DNA of 9,746 nt from a bacterium (GCA_027364695.1 DAHXOV010000062.1:1-9746), one strand, 5' to 3'; numbered from the stretch's first letter, positions 1 through 6,474 are shown. Made by a program: numbers and translations. The notes: generated by a model not told the origin, from the sequence alone.

Positions 1-179
1 TGTATAGTGGCTTCTGCAGCGAGTTCGGGGGTTTTGACAAATTCAACAAAACTTTTTGCCCTGCTTCGAGTGGCTCTGTATTCTGGTAAAACCCTTCCTG
101 CTTGGCGCATCAGCCACACAGGGACAGAGGATGTTTTTTCACCTCTTGCGGCTTTTAGAACAAGATCATTTCTGAGCAA
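1..179 (-). CDS. hemE: Uroporphyrinogen III decarboxylase, N-terminal part (cut by window edge)
   Basis: HemE removes the four acetate carboxyls of uroporphyrinogen III to give coproporphyrinogen III, in the cytoplasm, in haem synthesis. Only about 59 N-terminal codons lie in the window. The reverse strand reads [11 protein letters not shown] followed by [19 protein letters not shown], the hallmark N-terminal signature of the family. The two arginines of LMRQAGR (about residues 25 and 29) match the substrate-carboxylate-binding arginines. Later residues ([16 protein letters not shown]) also fit the family. No ATG is in frame. An in-frame stop lies at 201-203, so the start must be downstream of it. 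TTG at 177-179 gives the usual short leader before the NDL motif, and I chose it; the only other options are rarer ATA/ATT codons. The start lies 8 bp beyond the yajC stop, so the two are probably co-transcribed. Identity is near certain; the start is inferred. Confidence 0.93.
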   Translation of the reverse strand, partial: MLRNDLVLKAARGEKTSSVPVWLMRQAGRVLPEYRATRSRAKSFVEFVKTPELAAEATI

Positions 180-187
180 AGTATCAA

Positions 188-502
188 TTATTTTTGAATA
201 TTAGAGGTACCATCTGCTGTGGCGGCGGACTTTACAATACGCATTCTGGAACCATCTTCAGTTTCCATTAAAATGGTACTTTCATCTGTATCTATTACTT
301 TTCCATAGATACCACCAATGGTGAGAATTTTGTCGCCTTTTTTGAGATTTTCAACAAACTTTTTTTGCTCTTTGGCTTTTTTCATTTGAGGCCTTATCAT
401 GAAGAAGTAAAATACGACAATGATAAGTATTAGAGGCAGCATTTGCATGATAGGATTGCCTTGTCCTTGTGATGCCATTAAGATGAGTAATTGATGTTGC
501 AT
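188..502 (-). CDS. yajC: YajC, preprotein translocase accessory subunit
   Basis: YajC is a small inner-membrane protein that joins SecDF beside the SecYEG protein-export channel. The 104-residue product has a short polar N-terminus, one membrane helix at about residues 19-37, and the family motif [18 protein letters not shown] right after it. A small cytoplasmic domain follows with [14 protein letters not shown] (56-69), also a family hallmark. Length is normal. The first Met (502) is used because Bacteroidota YajC usually has a leader of this length; Met9 is a possible alternative. It lies 18 bp downstream of the DUF1573 lipoprotein gene and 8 bp before hemE, all on one strand, so it is probably a middle gene of that operon. 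No Shine-Dalgarno sequence is apparent. Confidence 0.95.
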   Translation of the reverse strand: MQHQLLILMASQGQGNPIMQMLPLILIIVVFYFFMIRPQMKKAKEQKKFVENLKKGDKILTIGGIYGKVIDTDESTILMETEDGSRMRIVKSAATADGTSNIQK

Positions 503-520
503 GGTGTTTGTTTTTATGGA

Positions 521-970
521 TTATTTTTTGGATGGTTCTACTATATCTGTTTTTATTTTTAGTATTCTGGTATTAGGTTCACAGTTGGTTACTACTGTGA
601 TGGTTTTTTCTGTATATCCCGCTTTCCCTTCGCTGTTAAATTCCACCCTAATTTTTCCTGTTTTACCTGGTGGTACAGGCTCTTTTGGAAAATCAGCCAC
701 GGTACACCCACAACTGGCGGCTGCAGAACTGATGACCAGATTACTTTTTCCTACATTGGTGAATTTAAAATCGTAGCTTACTTTTTCACCTTGTACTATT
801 TTCCCAAAATCGTGTTCTTCTTCTTCAAAGTCAATAATTGGAAGTTCATTTTTATTTCCTACACTGATTTCAGTAGTAGAAAGTTCAATGGGTTCATTTT
901 TATTATTAGAACAAGATACTATGATAAGCAACAAAAGGATGAATACTGGAAAGAGACTTTTTTTTATCAT
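521..970 (-). CDS. DUF1573 lipoprotein
   Basis: This is a 149-residue lipoprotein of the DUF1573 family, common in Bacteroidota, with no firmly assigned function. An N-terminal signal (MIKKSLFPVFILLLLIIVSC) ends in a lipobox with the lipidated Cys at residue 20. A polar linker of about 25 residues follows, then an immunoglobulin-like beta domain at about 45-145. Family hallmarks are visible: EHDFGKIVQGEKVSYDFKFTN (residues 52-72), the SCGCTVADFP cluster (86-95), and PVPPGKTGKIRVEF (99-111). It should be anchored to the inner or outer membrane facing the periplasm. It sits directly upstream of yajC with an 18-bp gap, a frequent arrangement in this phylum, and is probably co-transcribed with it. 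The 60-bp gap on its 5' side has no convincing promoter. The CGC pair could be redox active or metal binding, but that is speculation. Confidence 0.92.
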   Translation of the reverse strand: MIKKSLFPVFILLLLIIVSCSNNKNEPIELSTTEISVGNKNELPIIDFEEEEHDFGKIVQGEKVSYDFKFTNVGKSNLVISSAAASCGCTVADFPKEPVPPGKTGKIRVEFNSEGKAGYTEKTITVVTNCEPNTRILKIKTDIVEPSKK

Positions 971-1030
971 AATGATAAAATGTTTTTTAGTGCTGCAAAA
1001 TTGTATAATAATTAGGTCAAATAAAAATTT

Positions 1031-1228
1031 TTATTCTTGTTTATGTTTGAAATGTGAGTATTCTTTGTAAATCCTGAAAATAAGATAGAGAAAGAGAATA
1101 ATGGCAATGATGTTTTTTTGGCTTTGAGGGAGATAATTGAAATAAGTGGTAAAATGCAGAAAAAAAATGAGAGTAATACAAAAGAGAATAACAAAGGCAC
1201 CAGTGATGAGACGAACAAGAGGATTCAA
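1031..1228 (-). CDS. Small hypothetical two-helix membrane protein
   Basis: I do not recognise a named family. Reading from TTG at 1228 gives about 65 residues beginning NPLVRLITG. There are two hydrophobic segments (about residues 6-25 and 38-50) and a basic tail, RIYKEYSHFKHKQE. Helices flanked by Arg/Lys suggest a genuine small inner-membrane protein rather than a chance frame. The open frame reaches back to a GTG at 1273, but that start lies inside the tRNA gene (1242-1315), so the true start must be downstream of the tRNA. No ATG is available; TTG at 1226-1228 is the first plausible start, 14 bp after the tRNA end. It precedes the DUF1573-yajC-hemE genes on the same strand by 60 bp and may belong to that transcript. 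It could also be non-coding. Confidence 0.45.
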   Translation of the reverse strand: MNPLVRLITGAFVILFCITLIFFLHFTTYFNYLPQSQKNIIAIILFLYLIFRIYKEYSHFKHKQE

Positions 1229-1241
1229 AAATAAAAGTTTG

Positions 1242-1315
1242 CGATTCCGGCAGGATTCGAACCTGCGACCCACAGCTTAGAAGGCTGTTGCTCTATCCAA
1301 CTGAGCTACGGAACC
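1242..1315 (-). tRNA. tRNA-Arg (anticodon TCT)
   Basis: The reverse strand folds as a complete 74-nt tRNA. The 7-bp acceptor stem is GGTTCCG/CGGAATC with one G-T wobble. The D arm contains AGCTCAGTTGGATAGAGC. The anticodon stem is ACAGC/GCTGT around loop CTTCTAA, which puts TCT at positions 34-36 and so reads AGA/AGG arginine codons. The T arm is GCAGG-TTCGAAT-CCTGC, and the discriminator base is G. The 3' CCA is not encoded, so it must be added enzymatically. A promoter-like pair lies just upstream. Confidence 0.97.
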
Positions 1316-1331
1316 TTGATGATTGGGGCGG

Positions 1332-1364
1332 CAATAGTACAAAATAATTTGCATCCTTTCCAAA
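1332..1364 (-). promoter_or_regulatory. Putative Bacteroidota promoter of tRNA-Arg
   Basis: On the minus strand, TTTG (1364-1361) is followed after 21 bp by TACTATTG (1339-1332), which matches the -7 consensus TAnnTTTG at all but one fixed position. The -7 element ends 16 bp before the tRNA 5' end, a suitable distance for a short leader. Spacing and position fit the phylum's primary sigma factor. Seen by eye; not tested. Confidence 0.5.
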
Positions 1365-1381
1365 TATATTTCGCATCTTTG
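1348..1381 (+). promoter_or_regulatory. Putative Bacteroidota promoter of corA
   Basis: TTTG at 1348-1351 and CATCTTTG at 1374-1381 are separated by 22 bp. The latter matches TAnnTTTG except for its first base. The start codon of corA lies 32 bp further on. It overlaps the divergent tRNA promoter on the other strand, so the two polymerases would compete for the same DNA. Confidence 0.45.
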
Positions 1382-1413
1382 CGGCGGCATTTACTAATTT
1401 TTTAATATGGACT

Positions 1414-2364
1414 ATGATCAGAGCTTTTGTACTTCCCAACTATTCACAAATCAAGGTAGATACATTTGATGAACTACCTGAATGGGATAATTTTGTGTGG
1501 ATAGACATTCAAAATGGAAGTGTTCAGGACATAGCATCCATAGAAGAGAAGTTTAAAATTAATTTTCCATCTAAACAACAACAAGAAGAGATAGAGGTTA
1601 GTTCAAGATATACTGAGGAAGACGATGTTATTAAAATCATCACGAAGTTTATTCATTTTTTACCACAATCAGAAAAAATAGAAGAGAGTGACCTGAGTAT
1701 CATAGTTAAGAACAAAGTGATATTAACCAATAGAAATTTTGAATCACGTGTGTTTCAGGAGATAGTGAGAAAGATAAAACAACAACCAGCTCACTACAAT
1801 CATGCTTTAAAAATCCTGATTGCTATTTTAGAGCAGGGAATAGACAATGATGCAGATATTATAGAATTTTTATCGGCTAAGATCAATGCCATTAGTAAAT
1901 CCACAACATTTTTAGGAACTACTGATGAAACAGTTATTTTGAAGATCAATTTTTATCAGGAAGCAATGATAAAAGTAAGAGAAGACTTATTTGATACACA
2001 AAGAGTTTTATCGCTGCTCATTAGAAATGAGGTGATTAAAGATGAGAACCTTGATAAGATAAGAGTATTATTAAAAGATATTGCTTCTTTGATAGACCAT
2101 ACATCATTTAATTTTACTCGTTTAGAATTCTTACAAAATACATTTTTGGGCTTGATTAACATTGAGCAAAATAAAATCATTAAGATATTTACGGTGGTTT
2201 CGGTAATATTTATGCCGCCTACGCTTATAGCTAGTATTTACGGCATGAATTTTCATTTTTTACCTGAATTAGAATGGAAATATGGGTACCCCTTTTCTTT
2301 GTTGTTAATGTTATTATCCACTTTGATAATACTGTACATTTTTAGGAAGAAGAAGTGGCTGTGA
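1414..2364 (+). CDS. corA: CorA-family magnesium/cobalt transporter
   Basis: CorA is a pentameric inner-membrane channel for Mg2+ (also Co2+, Ni2+). The 316-residue product has the family layout: a large cytoplasmic alpha/beta and long-helix domain (1-250), then two C-terminal membrane helices (about 256-276 and 291-311). The signature YGMNF (GMN at 277-279) closes the first helix and forms the pore entrance. The loop FHFLPELEWKYGYP connects to helix 2, and a basic tail (RKKKWL) ends the protein as in typical CorA. Length is normal. ATG at 1414 is chosen; a nearby ATG at 1407 is in another frame. The gene is monocistronic: divergent from the tRNA and convergent with cysC. No Mg2+ riboswitch is apparent in the short leader. 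Confidence 0.95.
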   Translation: MIRAFVLPNYSQIKVDTFDELPEWDNFVWIDIQNGSVQDIASIEEKFKINFPSKQQQEEIEVSSRYTEEDDVIKIITKFIHFLPQSEKIEESDLSIIVKNKVILTNRNFESRVFQEIVRKIKQQPAHYNHALKILIAILEQGIDNDADIIEFLSAKINAISKSTTFLGTTDETVILKINFYQEAMIKVREDLFDTQRVLSLLIRNEVIKDENLDKIRVLLKDIASLIDHTSFNFTRLEFLQNTFLGLINIEQNKIIKIFTVVSVIFMPPTLIASIYGMNFHFLPELEWKYGYPFSLLLMLLSTLIILYIFRKKKWL

Positions 2365-2449
2365 TTTTACCGTATCTTATATGTTCTACAAGATGGTGTA
2401 TTAAGTTTTTCTAATTTCAAATTCAAGATAATCAAAATTTTTGCAGCAC
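2365..2449. other. Convergent intergenic gap corA/cysC
   Basis: These 85 bp separate two convergent genes, so terminators for both strands are expected. I see only a weak imperfect inverted repeat (ATCTT near 2374 with AAGAT near 2390) and scattered T runs. No convincing GC-rich hairpin with a T tract is present. Confidence 0.5.
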
Positions 2450-2983
2450 TTATAAATTTTCTACTTGATTAAAAAAGTAGGCTAAAATTTCATCTGCACA
2501 CGTTGCGGAGGTTTTATTAAGTGTAGATATTCTGATTACATTTTCATTCTCATCAGGATATTCAAATTTGGCTGAGACACCTGTAAAATTACTTATCTGT
2601 TGATCTTGTGCTTTTTGGTACAATCCTTTTACATCTCTTTTTATACATTCTTCTAACGGCGTATCAATAAAAAATAATATTATGTTATCGTTTAAAGTCA
2701 TCTTTACAAGATTTCTTAATATTTTTAAAGGAGTAATAAATGAAGAGATACATATCATGTTCTGTTGTACTACCAGTTTTGCAAATTCTGCTGCACGACG
2801 AATATTTTCTTTTCTGTCTTCTTCGGAATATCCTAAATCTTGATTAACAGTCTCTCTCAATTCATCGCCGTCCAGTATAAAATGTGGAAATTGTTGAGAA
2901 GATATTTTTTTGCTTATAGCTGTAGCAATACTTGTTTTTCCTGCGCCAGATAAGCCAAAGAGCCATAGTACTTTTTTTTGCAT
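2450..2983 (-). CDS. cysC: Adenylylsulfate (APS) kinase CysC
   Basis: CysC phosphorylates adenosine 5'-phosphosulfate to PAPS with ATP, in the cytoplasm. PAPS feeds sulfate reduction or sulfotransferases. At 177 residues it is the normal length for the stand-alone enzyme. Visible motifs are the P-loop GLSGAGKT (10-17), LDGDELR (37-43), DLGYSEEDRKENIRR (49-63, APS-binding signature), SFITPLK (81-87, in place of the usual SFISP), DTPLEECIKRDVKGLYQKA (107-125) and FTGVSAKFEYP (133-143). All catalytic regions are intact. The usual partners (sulfate adenylyltransferase subunits, PAPS reductase or sulfotransferases) are absent nearby. It is divergent from deoC across 52 bp and probably has its own promoter. 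Identity is confident; whether it serves assimilation or sulfation cannot be told here. Confidence 0.95.
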   Translation of the reverse strand: MQKKVLWLFGLSGAGKTSIATAISKKISSQQFPHFILDGDELRETVNQDLGYSEEDRKENIRRAAEFAKLVVQQNMICISSFITPLKILRNLVKMTLNDNIILFFIDTPLEECIKRDVKGLYQKAQDQQISNFTGVSAKFEYPDENENVIRISTLNKTSATCADEILAYFFNQVENL

Positions 2984-3005
2984 TTTAAACCAGATTAAAA
3001 TTTAC

Positions 3006-3013
3006 TATCTTTG
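3006..3013 (+). promoter_or_regulatory. Putative -7 element of the deoC operon
   Basis: TATCTTTG is an exact match to the Bacteroidota -7 consensus TAnnTTTG, 22 bp before the deoC ATG. The nearest upstream TTTG (2977-2980) is 25 bp away, slightly long, and lies in the first codons of divergent cysC. Confidence 0.55.
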
Positions 3014-3015
3014 TG

Positions 3016-3023
3016 CAAAAATA
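3016..3023 (-). promoter_or_regulatory. Putative -7 element of cysC
   Basis: On the minus strand this reads TATTTTTG, matching TAnnTTTG exactly, 32 bp before the cysC start. An ATTG lies 18 bp upstream (3045-3042) as a weak -33 element, inside the deoC start. It sits back to back with the deoC element, two bases apart. Confidence 0.45.
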
Positions 3024-3035
3024 CATAAATTTTTT

Positions 3036-3959
3036 ATGAAGCAATTTTCAGCTAACAGAAAGTGGGATTTTTTGTATGATTTGAGAGTAGATCAGGTGGG
3101 TGTAGATGACAGAATAGCTCGCATTACAGCCAGAAGTATAAAAAAAGATAGCAAAGTAGAAGGCTTAAAAACAATTCTAAGTATGATTGATTTGACTACT
3201 CTGGAGGGCAAAGATACAGATGGAAAAGTGAAACAATTGTGTTACAAGGCACAGCATTTGGCAGAGGATATTCCTGATTTACCCGCTGTGGCTGCAGTGT
3301 GTGTATATCCTACCTTTGTCAAAATGGCTAAAAAGTATTTACAAAACAGCAGCGTAAAAGTAGCATCGGTATCTACAGCATTCCCTGCAGGACAAGCCCC
3401 CTTGGATGTTAAATTAGAAGACACAAAGTTCGCATTGGATAATGGAGCAGACGAGGTGGATATGGTGATCAATCGTGGAGAATTTTTGCGGGGCAATTTT
3501 CAATTGGTGTATGAGGAAATATTAGCCATTAAAGAACTGGCACATGCTTGCAATGCAAGACTAAAAGTCATACTTGAGACAGGTGAACTTTCCACTTTGG
3601 ATAATGTGCGTAGAGCCTCGGAAATAGCTATATTGGCAGGGGCAGATTTTATTAAGACATCCACAGGTAAGATACAACCCGCAGCAACACTACCTGTTAC
3701 TTATGTTATGTTACAGGCCATCAAAGAGCATTATGACAAAACGGAGATAATGGTAGGGATGAAACCCGCAGGAGGAATATCTAATGCAAAAACAGCGCTA
3801 CAATACCTTGTAATGGTAAAAGAGGTATTAGGAGATGAATGGTTAGATAATCAATGGTTTAGATATGGTGCAAGCAGTTTGGCAAATGATATATTGATGC
3901 AAATAAAGAAAGAATATACAGGTGTGTATCAAAACGCCGATTATTTTTCAAAGGACTAA
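3036..3959 (+). CDS. deoC: Deoxyribose-phosphate aldolase (DERA)
   Basis: DERA splits 2-deoxy-D-ribose 5-phosphate into acetaldehyde and glyceraldehyde-3-phosphate in deoxynucleoside catabolism. It is a class I (Schiff-base) TIM-barrel aldolase. The 307-residue protein carries MIDLTTLEGKDTDGKV (50-65), GADEVDMVINRGEF (137-150; Asp142 aligns with catalytic Asp102 of E. coli), KVILETGEL (177-185), GADFIKTSTGK (202-212; Lys207 is the Schiff-base lysine) and GMKPAGGIS (241-249; Lys243 aligns with Lys201). RYGASSLANDIL near the end is the phosphate-side signature. It is about 50 residues longer than the E. coli enzyme, mostly at the N-terminus, which I understand is common in the longer DERA subfamily. 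ATG at 3036 is chosen: it follows an exact -7 element and begins a credible protein, whereas the open frame further upstream runs into cysC. It is first gene of an operon with the next two genes. Confidence 0.96.
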   Translation: MKQFSANRKWDFLYDLRVDQVGVDDRIARITARSIKKDSKVEGLKTILSMIDLTTLEGKDTDGKVKQLCYKAQHLAEDIPDLPAVAAVCVYPTFVKMAKKYLQNSSVKVASVSTAFPAGQAPLDVKLEDTKFALDNGADEVDMVINRGEFLRGNFQLVYEEILAIKELAHACNARLKVILETGELSTLDNVRRASEIAILAGADFIKTSTGKIQPAATLPVTYVMLQAIKEHYDKTEIMVGMKPAGGISNAKTALQYLVMVKEVLGDEWLDNQWFRYGASSLANDILMQIKKEYTGVYQNADYFSKD

Positions 3960-3962
3960 AAA

Positions 3963-4523
3963 ATGTTTACTCAAACAAGATTGGAGAAATTAGAATTGTT
4001 GAGAAAATATATCCAGCAAAAGTTAGAGAGAGAGCAAGAGGTTAATTTAATCTTTGTATGTGTGCAAAATAGCAGAAGGAGTCATTTGTCGCAAGTGATT
4101 GCTCAATATACGGCGTACGAATATCAAATTGATAAAATAAATTGTTATTCAGGAGGAGTAGAAGTAACAAGCATTCATCCGAATACAGTGGCTATATTAA
4201 GAAAATTAGGATTTGAGATCATTCAAAAAATAGAAGGAGAAAACCCAGTATTTGAATGGAGATACAAGCCTTCTCAATCGATAGTATTGTTGTATAGCAA
4301 AAATTTTGAGGAAGTAACAAGTCGTTTAGAGCACTTTGCAGCAGTGATGGTGTGTACAGAAACAGAGAATAATTGTCCTTACATACCAGGTGCGGAGCAT
4401 AAAATATTTTTGCCTTATGATGATCCAAAAACAGCAGATAATTCTGAAAATCCTCTGGATGCTTATTTAAGGGTAGCCCATCAAATGCAAGAAGAAATGA
4501 GATGGATTTTTTCAAACATTTAA
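3963..4523 (+). CDS. Low-molecular-weight phosphatase / ArsC-like protein
   Basis: This 186-residue protein belongs to the low-molecular-weight tyrosine phosphatase / thioredoxin-coupled arsenate reductase fold. A charged helical extension (1-27) precedes the P-loop CVQNSRRS (CX5R; Cys33, Arg39). YSGG (62-65) and TSIHP (69-73) follow as in the fold. CTETENNCPYIPG holds Cys131 and Cys138, seven residues apart, the same spacing as the Cys82/Cys89 redox pair of S. aureus ArsC. DDP (153-155) supplies the catalytic acid. So nucleophile, acid and both redox cysteines appear present, although the P-loop differs from ArsC's CTGNSCRS. The NSRRS version is one I associate with Bacteroidota proteins annotated as protein-tyrosine phosphatase. 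The gene starts 3 bp after deoC and ends 4 bp before the glycosyltransferase. No arsenic genes are nearby, so the substrate is unknown. Confidence 0.82.
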   Translation: MFTQTRLEKLELLRKYIQQKLEREQEVNLIFVCVQNSRRSHLSQVIAQYTAYEYQIDKINCYSGGVEVTSIHPNTVAILRKLGFEIIQKIEGENPVFEWRYKPSQSIVLLYSKNFEEVTSRLEHFAAVMVCTETENNCPYIPGAEHKIFLPYDDPKTADNSENPLDAYLRVAHQMQEEMRWIFSNI

Positions 4524-4527
4524 AGAA

Positions 4528-5496
4528 GTGTTTTTTCATAAAATCAGTAATCAGCTAATTTATGTATCAGCATTAGATTGGGGATTGGGTCATTTGGCTC
4601 GCACCTCTGCTATCCTTAGTGAACTATCCAAGAGAAATGAGATGATTATTTTTTCTACGGATACACAACTCCCGCTTTATTCTAAATTATTCCCCCACAT
4701 AAAACAAGTAAGAATGCCATCATATAATATAAATTTTTTCCCCGATTCTATTTTTCATTTTTTGTTGACACAGTCGTATCCGTTTTTCAAAACCATTCAG
4801 ACAGAAAAAAGATTTTTGCATACTTACATTCAATCACACGCCAAGCCAGATTTAATCATATCAGATAACAGATATGGGTTTTATTATCCAAAAATAAGAA
4901 GTGTAATCGTATGCCATCAATTACGTTTGCCACTTCCATTTGTCTTTCATGCAGGAAATTATTTTCATCAAAGCAGGCTGAATCGTTTTGATGAAATTTG
5001 GGTGCCTGATTATGAGGCATTAGATAAGTCTTTGGCAGGCAAATTATCGCACACCCGTTCAAAATCACTTCGGTCAAAATTAAAATATATTCTGCCACAA
5101 TCTTTGATGAGAAAGAAATTGCTGGATAAAACAATAGATTATCTGTTCATTATTAGTGGTACTATTGCAGAGCGGCAGTATTATGAAAAGGTATTTTTGC
5201 ATTATGTTGAAACACTGCAAAAAAAAGATAATACTTATGTGATTAAAATTATTGGGAGCATTCAAGAAGATGGAAATGTGCTAATGGGTTGGAAGAGTTT
5301 TGAAGAAAGCAATAATTTTATATTACAATCTAAAAGTATTGTTACTCGTGCGGGTTATTCTACCTTGATGGATTTACATTATTTGATGGATGAAAAACAA
5401 AAATTATTTTTAGTAGATTCTCAATATCAATATGAGCAGAAATATCTTTTTAGACACTGGATAGAAAAAGGATGGGCAGAGAGTATTCATGGATGA
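4528..5496 (+). CDS. MurG-like (GT-B fold) glycosyltransferase
   Basis: This is a 322-residue glycosyltransferase-like protein. The glycine-rich N-terminal loop DWGLGHLAR (17-25) is the nucleotide-sugar fold signature seen in MurG-like and related enzymes. PDLIISDNRYGFYYP (107-121) and a C-terminal half with IISGTIAERQ (208-216), VTRAGYSTLMDL (272-283) and DSQYQYEQKYL (297-307) correspond to the donor-binding region; the usual PGxxEQ glycine is replaced by SQYQYEQ. No signal peptide or strong membrane helix is visible, so it is probably cytoplasmic or peripheral. Donor and acceptor are unknown. The start is GTG at 4528, the only conventional start upstream of the first beta strand, since the frame is closed at 4498. 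It is the last gene of the deoC operon. The C-terminus ends soon after the EQ motif and seems some tens of residues shorter than relatives I recall. Confidence 0.8.
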   Translation: MFFHKISNQLIYVSALDWGLGHLARTSAILSELSKRNEMIIFSTDTQLPLYSKLFPHIKQVRMPSYNINFFPDSIFHFLLTQSYPFFKTIQTEKRFLHTYIQSHAKPDLIISDNRYGFYYPKIRSVIVCHQLRLPLPFVFHAGNYFHQSRLNRFDEIWVPDYEALDKSLAGKLSHTRSKSLRSKLKYILPQSLMRKKLLDKTIDYLFIISGTIAERQYYEKVFLHYVETLQKKDNTYVIKIIGSIQEDGNVLMGWKSFEESNNFILQSKSIVTRAGYSTLMDLHYLMDEKQKLFLVDSQYQYEQKYLFRHWIEKGWAESIHG

Positions 5497-5542
5497 CAGA
5501 GGAGATGATAATGAGCGTATATTTTCATTGAGTTGATTTGTT

Positions 5543-5576
5543 TTTGAGAAAATAGAGAAATATTTTTGCACCTTTG
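5543..5576 (+). promoter_or_regulatory. Putative promoter of the transketolase gene
   Basis: TTTG at 5543-5546 and CACCTTTG at 5569-5576 are 22 bp apart, the same spacing as the corA pair. The -7 box differs from TAnnTTTG at its first base. The ATG follows 14 bp later, implying a very short leader. It suggests the transketolase gene starts a new transcript after the deoC operon. Confidence 0.45.
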
Positions 5577-5590
5577 CCGCAAAAAATAAG

Positions 5591-6448
5591 ATGATGAAGG
5601 CCTATTCAATAGAAGAATTAAAATTGTTGGGAACACAAATCAGACGAGATATTATTAGGATGGTATATAATGCACAGTCGGGGCATCCGGGAGGATCACT
5701 TGGATGTGTAGAAGTATTGATAGCCTTGTTTTTTAAAATAATAAAACATTCTCCGCAGCCGTTTAATATGAATGGAGTAGGAGAAGACTTGTTCTTTTTG
5801 AGTAATGGACACATCACCCCTGTCTATTACAGTGTATTGGCAAGAAGTGGTTATTTCCCGATAAAAGAGTTAAATACATTTAGAAAGATCAACTCTCGCT
5901 TACAGGGGCATCCTGCTACGCACGAACAGTTGCCAGGTATTCGTGTGGCATCAGGATCTTTAGGGCAAGGAATGAGTGTGGCTATTGGAGCAGCATTGGC
6001 AAAGAAGTTGAACAAAGAGGAGAGAATAATTTTTAGTTTACACGGAGATGGAGAATTACAAGAAGGACAAATATGGGAAGCAACTATGTTTGCGGCGAGT
6101 AAAAAGCTTGATAATTATATTGCCATTATTGATTACAACAATAAGCAAATAGATGGAACTGTAGAAGATATAATGCCATTGGGTAATTTGAGATTAAAAT
6201 TTGAAGCTTTCGGATGGAAGGTCGTAGAGAATAACGATGGTAATGACTTGGAAAAAGTGATAAGTAAAATAGAAACATGTCAACAATTATCAGGCAAAAA
6301 TCAACCCGTGGTGCTCATCAATAAAACTGAAATGGGCTATGGAGTAGATTTTATGATGGGAACACATAAGTGGCATGGCAAAGCTCCCAATGAAGAACAG
6401 ATGAAGCAGGCGCTTAGCCAATTACCAGAAACTATTGGAGATTTTTAG
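5591..6448 (+). CDS. Transketolase, N-terminal (TPP-binding) half
   Basis: This is the first half of a split transketolase, 285 residues. Transketolase moves two-carbon units between sugar phosphates in the pentose phosphate pathway. Motifs are AQSGHPGGSLG (28-38), SNGHITP (71-77), QGHPATHEQLPGI (105-117), SGSLGQGMSVAIG (121-133) and the thiamine-diphosphate motif GDGELQEGQIWEA (152-164) with NN at 183-184. KWHGKAPN (261-268) is the conserved end region. All diphosphate and Mg2+ ligands look intact. Length is normal for the N-terminal subunit of the two-gene form. The C-terminal half, which completes the active site, is not in the window: a VWA gene follows after 26 bp. The start has two adjacent ATGs (5591, 5594); the first is used. 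It is probably functional only with a partner encoded elsewhere. Confidence 0.94.
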   Translation: MMKAYSIEELKLLGTQIRRDIIRMVYNAQSGHPGGSLGCVEVLIALFFKIIKHSPQPFNMNGVGEDLFFLSNGHITPVYYSVLARSGYFPIKELNTFRKINSRLQGHPATHEQLPGIRVASGSLGQGMSVAIGAALAKKLNKEERIIFSLHGDGELQEGQIWEATMFAASKKLDNYIAIIDYNNKQIDGTVEDIMPLGNLRLKFEAFGWKVVENNDGNDLEKVISKIETCQQLSGKNQPVVLINKTEMGYGVDFMMGTHKWHGKAPNEEQMKQALSQLPETIGDF

Positions 6449-6474
6449 GAAATGAATTTGTAATAAAATATAAG

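Noticed and set aside
1012..1218. Alternative minus-strand frame of 68 codons opposite the small membrane gene
   Set aside because: It has no ATG start, is low in complexity, and overlaps the frame with better charge pattern at its helix ends.
2365..2449. Hairpin between corA and cysC
   Set aside because: Only five base pairs with a long loop and no T tract directly after.
2910..3035. Upstream extension of the deoC frame by 42 codons
   Set aside because: It overlaps the cysC start region and contains the deoC -7 element; ATG 3036 gives a normal DERA N-terminus.
3963..4523. Straight call as arsenate reductase
   Set aside because: The P-loop differs from ArsC and no ars genes are near; only a fold-level call is justified.
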